Shown piece after piece: positions 51,896 to 59,087 of a stretch of DNA of 64,000 nt. The DNA comes from Tenacibaculum sp. 190130A14a (lineage in GTDB: Bacteria > Bacteroidota > Bacteroidia > Flavobacteriales > Flavobacteriaceae). The notes under the pieces are model-generated. The model worked only from the letters and a program-made list of their open reading frames with translations, was not told the origin of the DNA and made no database searches. The stretch covers positions 3,574,501-3,638,500 of the forward strand of contig NZ_OZ040189.1 of assembly GCF_964048965.1 (NCBI RefSeq), in the 5' to 3' direction. The translations under genes and the position numbers were made by a program. How positions within the stretch are numbered: position 1 is the first letter of the stretch; each line of letters starts with the position of its first letter.

Positions 51896-53194
51896 TTATA
51901 CTAATTCATAATCATATTTATCAGACCAATCTTCAGGTAACTGCCCTCCTATTTCTCGCAAATATTTTCTTGTCACTTGCTGATCTTTATGACGCATTAT
52001 ATCCTGAATTTTCAAAACTGCTTGGTATTCACTTAAACCTTCCTTAATGAATTGATAATATAAGCTTAGAGCAGCTGTATGCCTGAATGAGTAAATTCCA
52101 TAATCTGATGATAAACCAAAATGATCCTTAATTTTTTTGAACCTTCTGATAAAAAAATCTTCTCTTGACTTTACTTTTTTCGTTTCCCAATAACCAACAG
52201 AATTATCTTTTCCGAAAACAAACATTGTTGGTGCATATTTTTTCAAATCTTTATTTTTAAAAAATACTTGCAAAGGTTTTACAATTCTAATATATGCGCG
52301 AGCTTCAGTTTTGGTTTCTATATCAATGACGTTATCATCTAAATTAACATTTCTTACTTCCAAACGAACTATTTCAATTGGTCTTAAAAAAGAGTACCAC
52401 ATAACTTTAATGAACTGATATAAATATGGTTCATTAGCTTTAGTATAATTTAAGATATCAATTAATTGTTTGTTTGTAAATGGTTTATTCTTTTTAGACT
52501 TACTTTTAAGTAAAGGGATCTTTTGAACTATATTTTCATTCACAATTTCTTTTTCTACCAACTCAGTAAACATTGAAGACAAAAACCTTCTATGATTATT
52601 TCTAGTAGTATTTGAATTAGATCCGCTATTTTTTAAAACATGATCCAAATAAAAAGAAATATGCTTTTTTGATAAATCTTGTACAGGTAAATTGTGCAAA
52701 CTTCTTTTCTTTAACCAAACTGAAAAAGATTCTAAATAACTTTTGTTAACGTCTTTTGTTGATTCCTTCCAAGAATTTTTTTTCTGTTCATAAGCTAATT
52801 CAACTGCTTCTACAATGTTGAAGTTACTTTTATTAACATTTTTCTTTTCTTTTGCCAAAAGTTGCTTCTCAACAAAGGGGTTATATCCTTCTTGTAAAAG
52901 TCGTGTTAACACCTTTTTTACATTTTGAGCTGCAGCTTCTCTTAGTGCAATTGTTTTCAATTTATTGATTCCTTGACGTTCTGCGAATTTTGTCATCACT
53001 CCAGTTTCTGGATGACGGAAGTAATAATAAACGCACCAATAACCTTCCAAGGAAACTACTTTCTTCCCGTTTACATCTTTTTTATGTCTATATATTTTAG
53101 GTGGTGTATACAATTTTTTCAAAAAAGTAAATGTAAAATTATTTCCTGAATTTCTATGTACAAACCTATGTACAGAAGTGTTTTTTCGACTCAT
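51896..53194 (-). CDS. Tyrosine recombinase (integrase) of the element
   Basis: A 432-residue integrase that would excise and insert the element at tRNA-Leu. The N-terminal arm-binding part is basic. The catalytic half contains the first Arg box (WYSFLRPIEIVRLEV), the HxxR position as YSFRHTAALSLYY (with Tyr for the usual His, which is frequent in this family) and the third box MRHKDQQVTRKYLRE with the nucleophilic Tyr. The gene runs away from the tRNA it targets, with its start codon about 55 bp from the right attachment site, the usual arrangement of such islands. Confidence 0.93.
   Translation of the reverse strand: MSRKNTSVHRFVHRNSGNNFTFTFLKKLYTPPKIYRHKKDVNGKKVVSLEGYWCVYYYFRHPETGVMTKFAERQGINKLKTIALREAAAQNVKKVLTRLLQEGYNPFVEKQLLAKEKKNVNKSNFNIVEAVELAYEQKKNSWKESTKDVNKSYLESFSVWLKKRSLHNLPVQDLSKKHISFYLDHVLKNSGSNSNTTRNNHRRFLSSMFTELVEKEIVNENIVQKIPLLKSKSKKNKPFTNKQLIDILNYTKANEPYLYQFIKVMWYSFLRPIEIVRLEVRNVNLDDNVIDIETKTEARAYIRIVKPLQVFFKNKDLKKYAPTMFVFGKDNSVGYWETKKVKSREDFFIRRFKKIKDHFGLSSDYGIYSFRHTAALSLYYQFIKEGLSEYQAVLKIQDIMRHKDQQVTRKYLREIGGQLPEDWSDKYDYELV
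53156..53175. repeat. Candidate right arm sites of the integrase
   Basis: Two TATGTACA 8-mers at 53,156 and 53,168 (12 bp apart), matching the identically spaced pair at 28,508 in the left end, in the same orientation. They overlap codons near the integrase start, so integrase binding could regulate its own gene. Confidence 0.55.
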
Positions 53195-53248
53195 AAAAAA
53201 AAGCTTTAAGAGTATTTTAAATCTCTCAAAGCCTTATTTTACTTAACT

Positions 53249-53333
53249 TGGTACGGGTGAAGGGAGTCGAACCCCCACGCCTCACGGCACTAGATCCTAA
53301 GTCTAGCGTGTCTACCAATTCCACCACACCCGC
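53249..53333 (-). tRNA. tRNA-Leu (anticodon UAG)
   Basis: Read on the minus strand: 5' GCGGGTG and 3' CACCCGT form the acceptor stem (with G-U at the end). The anticodon loop is CTTAGGA giving UAG (leucine), a long variable arm is present, and the T stem reads GGGGG..CTCCC. The discriminator base and an encoded CCA (53,249-53,251) complete it at 85 nt including CCA. The element inserted exactly at its 3' end, and 52 bp of it are duplicated at the left boundary. Confidence 0.97.
53251..53302. repeat. Right attachment site (52 bp, within tRNA-Leu)
   Basis: The 3' part of the tRNA, identical to 28,374-28,425. In the intact gene it is followed by an encoded CCA, while the left copy is flanked by CTG instead, which means the reconstituted tRNA took its CCA-encoding 3' end from the element. 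Confidence 0.95.
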
Positions 53334-53448
53334 GTGTTTTTGAATTGTGCCTGCAAATATACACAAACTATTCAAATTTCATAGGTAAAAACAGTAAAAG
53401 AGTCAAAAAAAATCAACCCCTTTACTATCTCACTCATTCTCAACTAAA

Positions 53449-53952
53449 TCAATCTATTCTTTCAAACACAATCCCCTTTCCATTCCCATCAATTCCGTTG
53501 GTGAAAACCATTCTATCTTCACTTAAAAATTTACACGAAGTAATAATTGCCCAAGAAGTGGTAATCTTGTTTAAAGCAGCATAAGCACCTCTTCCAAAAT
53601 CTAAATACAAAACACGATCTTCCGGATAGTAACTGTAAATAGCACCCGCCAATTCATTAGTAACATCCGTATAATTTGCATAACAACTGTTAGCACCTAA
53701 ATCAATTTGCGCCTCTTTTTCATCGGTAAAAAAAGTATATACATCATCTTTTACACAATCGGTCATCTCTTCATCTAATATTTCAGCTTTGTAATTAGTA
53801 TAAAAATGAGTGATTCTCCATTTTTTAGAGCTATTTGCATGTAAGAGCTCTAGTTGCGAGGCATCAATACCTTCTTTTTTAGCAAAGTCTTCAGAATCTG
53901 AACAAGCCATTAACGAAGTAAGCAATACGAACAGTACAGTAATTTTTTTCAT
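53449..53952 (-). CDS. Lipocalin-like lipoprotein
   Basis: A 167-residue lipoprotein (lipobox SLMAC near residue 17) whose mature part alternates strand-like segments (KWRITHFYTNYKAEILDEEM, DVYTFFTDEKEAQIDLGANS) in a lipocalin-type arrangement, with two Cys probably bonded. It is a core-genome gene, transcribed toward the tRNA. Unknown ligand. Confidence 0.65.
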   Translation of the reverse strand: MKKITVLFVLLTSLMACSDSEDFAKKEGIDASQLELLHANSSKKWRITHFYTNYKAEILDEEMTDCVKDDVYTFFTDEKEAQIDLGANSCYANYTDVTNELAGAIYSYYPEDRVLYLDFGRGAYAALNKITTSWAIITSCKFLSEDRMVFTNGIDGNGKGIVFERID

Positions 53953-54103
53953 AGTTTTTATGTTTTTAATTAGACGATTGTTTTGATTTCAAACACTGTA
54001 CCAAAAAATTTAACAAGCTCAGTTATCCACTTATTCATTGAAAGCAAAATATATGTCTAAAAAAAAAATTAAATTCGCATAACATTCATTTTACATATAC
54101 ATA

Positions 54104-55492
54104 ATGGAAACCATTCAATCATATATAGAAAAAAACAAACAACGTTTTATCAACGAATTGGTCGATTTATTAAAAATCCCATCAATTAGTGCAGATCCAG
54201 CCTACAATCAAGATGTATTAAATACAGCAGATGCCATCAAAGAAAGCTTAGAAAAAGCTGGATGTGATAAAGTAGAAATTTGCGAAACACCAGGATACCC
54301 AATTGTATACGGTGAAAAAATTATAGATCCGAATTTACCAACGGTTTTGGTATACGGACATTACGATGTACAACCAGCAGATCCTATTGAATTATGGACC
54401 TCACCTCCTTTTGAACCTGTAATTAAGAAAACAGACATTCACCCAGAAGGAGCAATTTTTGCCCGTGGTGCTTGTGATGATAAAGGACAAATGTACATGC
54501 ACGTAAAAGCTTTAGAATACATGACCCAAACCGGGAACTTACCATGTAACGTAAAGTTTATGATTGAAGGAGAAGAAGAAGTAGGATCAGAAAGTTTGGC
54601 TTGGTTTGTACCTAGAAACAAAGAAAAGTTAGCCAATGACGTGATTTTAATTTCAGATACTGGAATGATTGCCAACGATATTCCTTCAATTACCACAGGT
54701 TTACGCGGATTAAGTTATGTAGAGGTAGAAGTAACAGGACCCAACAGAGACTTACACTCTGGGTTATACGGAGGAGCTGTTGCCAATCCAATTAACGTCT
54801 TAAATAAAATGATTGCTTCCTTACACGATGAGAACAATCATATTACCATTCCAGGATTTTACGATAAGGTAGAGGAATTATCTCGTGAAGAACGTGATGA
54901 AATGGCCAAGGCACCTTTTTCTTTAGAAGCTTATAAAAATGCTTTAGATATTGACGATGTATATGGAGAAGCAGGATATACAACCAACGAACGAAATTCT
55001 ATTCGTCCTACCTTAGATGTTAACGGAATTTGGGGAGGATACATTGGTGAAGGAGCAAAAACCGTAATTGCATCAAAAGCCTATGCAAAAATCTCAATGC
55101 GTTTAGTACCTAACCAAGATTGGGAAGAAATTACCGAGTTATTTAAAACTCATTTTGAAAACATTGCACCAAAATCGGTAAAAGTAAAAGTAACACCTCA
55201 TCATGGAGGGCAAGGATATGTAACTCCAATTGACAACATTGGATACCAAGCAGCAAGCAAGGCTTACCAAGAAACCTTTGGCGTTACACCAATACCACAA
55301 AGAAGTGGAGGAAGTATTCCTATTGTAGCTTTATTTGAACAAGAATTAAAAAGCAAAACAATTTTAATGGGATTCGGGTTAAACTCTGATGCAATTCACT
55401 CACCAAACGAACATTTTGGAGTTTGGAATTACTTAAAAGGAATTGAAACCATCCCGTATTTCTATCAATACTTTACAGAATTATCTAAGTAA
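54104..55492 (+). CDS. Dipeptidase of the M20 metallopeptidase family
   Basis: A 462-residue zinc aminopeptidase/dipeptidase. Metal ligands are visible in VYGHYDVQPADPIELW (His86 and Asp88 region), in MIEGEEEVGSESL (Glu), and in the C-terminal block HSPNEHFG. The dimerisation domain occupies the middle. Length and motif order fit M20 peptidases that split dipeptides in the cytoplasm. The start ATG at 54,104 follows a clean leader and is unambiguous. Confidence 0.9.
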   Translation: METIQSYIEKNKQRFINELVDLLKIPSISADPAYNQDVLNTADAIKESLEKAGCDKVEICETPGYPIVYGEKIIDPNLPTVLVYGHYDVQPADPIELWTSPPFEPVIKKTDIHPEGAIFARGACDDKGQMYMHVKALEYMTQTGNLPCNVKFMIEGEEEVGSESLAWFVPRNKEKLANDVILISDTGMIANDIPSITTGLRGLSYVEVEVTGPNRDLHSGLYGGAVANPINVLNKMIASLHDENNHITIPGFYDKVEELSREERDEMAKAPFSLEAYKNALDIDDVYGEAGYTTNERNSIRPTLDVNGIWGGYIGEGAKTVIASKAYAKISMRLVPNQDWEEITELFKTHFENIAPKSVKVKVTPHHGGQGYVTPIDNIGYQAASKAYQETFGVTPIPQRSGGSIPIVALFEQELKSKTILMGFGLNSDAIHSPNEHFGVWNYLKGIETIPYFYQYFTELSK

Positions 55493-55495
55493 ATA

Positions 55496-55810
55496 TTGGG
55501 ACCTAAAGAAATACATATTCTTAGCAGACAATATATTTTATCAACTTATCCCAATGAGATGCGAATGTCTCATTGGGTTAAGAATTTACAACTCAAAAGA
55601 GCTAAAGACAATCACATTCTTCTAGACCTCTTCAATTCATCTTGGCACTTAGACACCTTCCAAGAAAAAGAAAACAAACTCATTCTTACCGTTCAAAGAT
55701 ACCCAGATCGCTCTATAGATCATATTTTTGAACTTGACTTTGATTTAAATGAAGTCCAGTATAGAAACACTGAGCGTCCTCTTGAAAAAATTCAATCATT
55801 GTTTTACTAA
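55496..55810 (+). CDS. Small soluble protein of unknown function
   Basis: A 104-residue product if the TTG at 55,496 is used; an ATG at 55,559 would give 83 residues. The C-terminal part (YPDRSIDHIFELDFDLNEVQ) is strand-rich. It follows the peptidase by three bases, suggesting co-transcription, but the start is uncertain. Confidence 0.5.
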   Translation: MGPKEIHILSRQYILSTYPNEMRMSHWVKNLQLKRAKDNHILLDLFNSSWHLDTFQEKENKLILTVQRYPDRSIDHIFELDFDLNEVQYRNTERPLEKIQSLFY

Positions 55811-56148
55811 TTACTCAACACTAGCAACTAACAAAAACCTACACAAAACACTACAAATATATAGTTGCGAATATTGAAGTAATAACATTCGAAACTCAAA
55901 ACTAAAAAGATCGTCATTGCGAGTAAAACGCAAGCACTCCGTCTATCTATAACTTAAAACCTGAAGTTAAAAACTAAACACTAAGAACTAAAAATTCAAC
56001 ACTGAAAAACTAGATTACTTCAGCCGTAACCTTCTTCACAATAACGAATGTATTTTCATCAAAATAACTGCAAAAAAATATATAATGAAGCAAAAAATCC
56101 ACAACCAAAACATATTTTTTTGTAGCTTGTTCACTAAAAAGAACAACT
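55811..56148 (+). other. Intergenic region with repetitive character
   Basis: No gene. It contains several near-copies of AACTAAAAACT and ACACTAAGAACT and the short element at 55,911-55,946. Short direct repeats of this kind are typical of intergenic DNA in Flavobacteria and may be REP-like. Confidence 0.5.
55911..55946. repeat. Intergenic repeat resembling the CGTCATTGCGAG family
   Basis: TCGTCATTGCGAGTAAAACG onward resembles a short interspersed repeat found between genes in many bacteria (core CGTCATTGCGAG). Only one copy is present here, so the call rests on recognition of the core. Confidence 0.45.
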
Positions 56149-57387
56149 ATGATTTTAACAAGAGAAAAAAAGGAAAATTGGACTGCCATTGAAAAAATAA
56201 GCTTCCGTGTCATCTTTTTATACATTAGCCTTTACATTGTAGCCCTCTTCTCTTCCCCGCTATGGAAACCATTTGTTAATTGGATGGCTACTACGGTATT
56301 TCATATCGATTATGATTTTTCTTCCAACGGTAGAGGAAGTGGAGATACTACCTATGCTTATGTATTGCTCACTTGTATTTTATTACTTACAGTAATTGGA
56401 AGTATTGTTTGGTCAGTACTCGATCGTAAACGTCGTTCTTACAACATGCTACAATACGGGTTTTTAGTAACCCTTCGTTTTGTGCTTATCTTTTTTATGT
56501 TTACCTACGGGGTTGTAAAAGTATTTCACTTACAAATGCCTGCACTTTCTAATGCCGACTTGATCAAAACACTCGGAGAAAAATCACCAATGGGATTGGC
56601 ATGGACCTTTATGGGCTTTTCCAAAACCTATAGTGTATTTGCGGGTTTATCAGAAGTCATTGCTGGTGTATTGCTCATCCCTAGAAGAACTCAAACCTTT
56701 GGTGCAGCCGCAGTCATTGTAGTGATGCTCAATGTATTTATGATGAACTTATGTTTTGATATTCCTGTAAAAATATTTTCGTTTCATTTAATGCTTATGG
56801 GGGTCATCTTGTTATTGGCTGACTTTAAACGTGTATTTGGCGTATTACTATTCAATAGAAATATTGGCACCTATAAAATCTATCCCATACTCACCAAAAA
56901 AGAACGCCGAATTATACGTTGGGTAAAAGGCGGTTTGTTCTTAGTGCTTACGTGGCTTTTTATCTTTACCAGCTATCCAAGATATGAACGATTGTATGTA
57001 AAACCAAAAACCACTTTTTATGGTATTTGGGAAGTAACATCGTATCAAAACAAGAACACTGCAATTCCTTCAGATAGCCTTCAAAAGAAACAATGGAAAT
57101 ATGTAGCCATCGATTATAAGAACAGCGCTTGTATAAAAACACAAGATGATAAACATCAATATTTCACATTTAAAGTAGACACATTGCAAAATACTATTGC
57201 CTTTGGAAATAGAAGTACCAAAGAACTAGATACTTTGCAGTATACCAAAACCAACACGCTTATTTCTATTAGCGGTATCATTCAAAAAGACAGTGTAAAT
57301 ATTGAACTGGCTCCCAAAAACACGGACGATTTCTTGTTAAAATCAAGAGGTTTTAATTGGATAAACGAACGACCCCTTAATCGATAG
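56149..57387 (+). CDS. DoxX-like membrane protein
   Basis: A 412-residue protein. The first two thirds hold about seven helices, including the DoxX-type sequence LRFVLIFFMFTYGVVKVFHL and FAGLSEVIAGVLLIPRRTQT, typical of this oxidoreductase-associated membrane family. The C-terminal 130 residues are a soluble beta domain. It may couple membrane redox chemistry or sense the envelope. Its 3' end overlaps the convergent DUF2490 gene by 11 bp. Confidence 0.7.
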   Translation: MILTREKKENWTAIEKISFRVIFLYISLYIVALFSSPLWKPFVNWMATTVFHIDYDFSSNGRGSGDTTYAYVLLTCILLLTVIGSIVWSVLDRKRRSYNMLQYGFLVTLRFVLIFFMFTYGVVKVFHLQMPALSNADLIKTLGEKSPMGLAWTFMGFSKTYSVFAGLSEVIAGVLLIPRRTQTFGAAAVIVVMLNVFMMNLCFDIPVKIFSFHLMLMGVILLLADFKRVFGVLLFNRNIGTYKIYPILTKKERRIIRWVKGGLFLVLTWLFIFTSYPRYERLYVKPKTTFYGIWEVTSYQNKNTAIPSDSLQKKQWKYVAIDYKNSACIKTQDDKHQYFTFKVDTLQNTIAFGNRSTKELDTLQYTKTNTLISISGIIQKDSVNIELAPKNTDDFLLKSRGFNWINERPLNR

Positions 57388-58036
57388 AGATATACCAAGT
57401 AGTGCGAAACCATAAAGAATGCTTCTGAGGGCTATCTAACAATTTTCCTAAACGATAATCTAAACCAAACTCTAGCTTATCTTTTTTGCTTAATTGATAG
57501 CCTAAATACGGTGATACCCGTAGTTCAAAATCTTCTTGATTGAATTGGTATAAATATTCATTGGCTATTTTAATATACCACTCTTTTACATCTACCTTTT
57601 CTCCACTCAATGCTTTTTGCAAGGTAGCTCTATAACGGGTTCGGTACTGCGGACGAACATTTTTCTGAAAAAACTGCTCCATACCTAAACGGTGTGCTAG
57701 TTTGAATCCGTCAAAATTTTGAACAATATTAAAATGTTGCAACAGTCGATGAATGGTTTCTCCTTCTTTAAACCTGAGAATGTATCCCACATTAACCGAT
57801 TGATTTAAATCCGTTTTCATAGAGAGTATGGTAGATACATCTACCAAATTATGGGTAAACTCAAAAGCATCTGTATACAACACTTCTCTTGCCTCAATAC
57901 TATTGACCCATTTTGTTTTATCAGATAATTTTTTCGACATATTTACCTTTGGTAACCATCCTCCAGTAAAATTAGACTGTGCAAAAGACACAAAACTCCC
58001 TCCTAAAAAAAGTACAAACAATAACTTTTTCACCAT
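57377..58036 (-). CDS. DUF2490 family outer-membrane protein
   Basis: A 219-residue protein with a signal peptide (ending VSFAQ) and a beta-barrel-like mature part with recurring aromatic strand ends (VNVGYILRFKEGETIHRLLQ, YLGYQLSKKDKLEFGLDYRL). The pattern and length match DUF2490, a Bacteroidota outer-membrane family without known function. It follows the next upstream gene by one base in the same transcript. Confidence 0.85.
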   Translation of the reverse strand: MVKKLLFVLFLGGSFVSFAQSNFTGGWLPKVNMSKKLSDKTKWVNSIEAREVLYTDAFEFTHNLVDVSTILSMKTDLNQSVNVGYILRFKEGETIHRLLQHFNIVQNFDGFKLAHRLGMEQFFQKNVRPQYRTRYRATLQKALSGEKVDVKEWYIKIANEYLYQFNQEDFELRVSPYLGYQLSKKDKLEFGLDYRLGKLLDSPQKHSLWFRTTWYISID

Positions 58037-58037
58037 A

Positions 58038-58607
58038 CTAAAACTCTAAATTATCCGTGTTTTGCGGAGCGAACTGTAACTCCTTTACAATAGTTCCGTT
58101 GCCATCAAACAACAATTCGTATTTTACATAACTCTTTTTCACTTTTCCTTTTACAATTAACTCATACTTCGGAGTCAAAGTTTCTTGCTCAGTTGCCAAT
58201 TGAAACACCGCTTTATACATTGCACTTTCACTCCCGGTATATTGAATTTGCGTTTTTTTAATTTTAAACTTTCTAAATTTTTCAGACAACGTTTTGTTAA
58301 TATTCGCTTGAATGTCTTTTTCCAATTCAGAAAAATCTATTTTGATTTCTACATCAATGATTGCACCTTTATCTGAAAACTCGATACTGTGTTTTTTCTT
58401 TTGATGACACACCTTCGCCTCAAAAGTTTTTCCGTCCTGACTTTCTTCTACATACCACTTGATCTTTTCTTTAAAACCCCACATTTTAATAACTTGTTGT
58501 GAAGCTTCTGGCACTTTATGCACCTCTACTCGATACTCACGCTCAAATTTTTGCTGAGCAAAAACCGTTGCTTGCGCTAAAAACAATAGAAAAAGGATTT
58601 TTTTCAT
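58038..58607 (-). CDS. Secreted protein of unknown function
   Basis: A 189-residue protein with a signal peptide (ending FAQQ) and an alpha/beta mature part containing a repeated EKxKWYVEESQDGKTFEAKV style and FRKFKIKKTQIQYTGSESAM. No family is recognised; it may be an envelope ligand-binding protein. Its start lies about 45 bp from the BlaI operators, so it may share their control. Confidence 0.6.
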   Translation of the reverse strand: MKKILFLLFLAQATVFAQQKFEREYRVEVHKVPEASQQVIKMWGFKEKIKWYVEESQDGKTFEAKVCHQKKKHSIEFSDKGAIIDVEIKIDFSELEKDIQANINKTLSEKFRKFKIKKTQIQYTGSESAMYKAVFQLATEQETLTPKYELIVKGKVKKSYVKYELLFDGNGTIVKELQFAPQNTDNLEF

Positions 58608-58653
58608 CTCAGTAAATTTTCTTCAAAAATAAAAAAAAGACATTTTTTTAACC

Positions 58654-58714
58654 TCTACACTTGTAGAATTAAAATTTATTTCTACATTTGTAGAGTAAAT
58701 TCTAAACTTGTAGA
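58654..58714. promoter_or_regulatory. Three BlaI/MecI-type operator boxes
   Basis: TCTACACTTGTAGA at 58,654, TCTACATTTGTAGA at 58,681 and TCTAAACTTGTAGA at 58,701 are near-identical palindromes; the last ends one base before the blaI-type start codon. BlaI repressors bind such dyads, so this region should be autoregulated and may also control the divergent secreted-protein gene. Confidence 0.85.
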
Positions 58715-58715
58715 A

Positions 58716-59087
58716 ATGCAATTATCAAAAACTGAAGAACAAGTAATGCAATTATTATGGAAACTGGAAAAAGCTTTTATGAAAGATTTATTGGCTGAAT
58801 TTCCAGAACCAAAACCTGCAACTACCACGGTTGCAACATTACTTAAAAGAATGAAAGACAAAGGTTTTGTTGACTATACTTTATACGGAAAATCGAGAGA
58901 GTACTTTCCGTTAGTAAAGAAGTCTGATTATTTTTCTAAGCATGTAAATGGGTTAATCAAAAACTTCTTTAACAACTCTGCAAGTCAGTTTGCTTCTTTC
59001 TTTACTTCAGAAACCAACTTAACGGTAACCGAGTTAGAAGAATTAAAAAAATTAATCGATAACCAAATAGAGCAACAAAAGAAATGA
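58716..59087 (+). CDS. BlaI/MecI-family transcriptional regulator
   Basis: A 123-residue repressor: the N-terminal winged helix (EEQVMQLLWKLEKAFMKDLL at about 7-26) and the following TTVATLLKRMKDKGFVDYTL match BlaI/MecI/CopY, with a C-terminal dimerisation helix. It directly follows three operator boxes and overlaps the M56 gene by four bases, the standard arrangement of the sensor-repressor pair. Confidence 0.92.
   Translation: MQLSKTEEQVMQLLWKLEKAFMKDLLAEFPEPKPATTTVATLLKRMKDKGFVDYTLYGKSREYFPLVKKSDYFSKHVNGLIKNFFNNSASQFASFFTSETNLTVTELEELKKLIDNQIEQQKK

Larger units (their letters stand above)
28374..53302. mobile_element. Integrative element at tRNA-Leu(UAG), about 24.9 kb
   Basis: The same 52-bp sequence, the 3' part of tRNA-Leu, is present at 28,374-28,425 and 53,251-53,302. 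The right copy belongs to the intact tRNA and lies next to a tyrosine integrase reading away from it. The repeat period is 24,877 bp. The content is accessory: repressor, HTH protein, serine recombinase, RiPP-like locus, repeat-rich cargo and defence-like genes. No relaxase, type IV secretion or virion gene was found, so it is either a mobilisable island or a satellite-like element that depends on a helper. Which phage or conjugative element could move it is unknown. Confidence 0.9.

Noticed and set aside
56010..56225. A 71-codon minus-strand frame ending ENTFVIVKKVTAEVI
   Set aside because: It overlaps the start of the DoxX-like gene, and only its last third looks protein-like; a degraded fragment is possible but unsupported.
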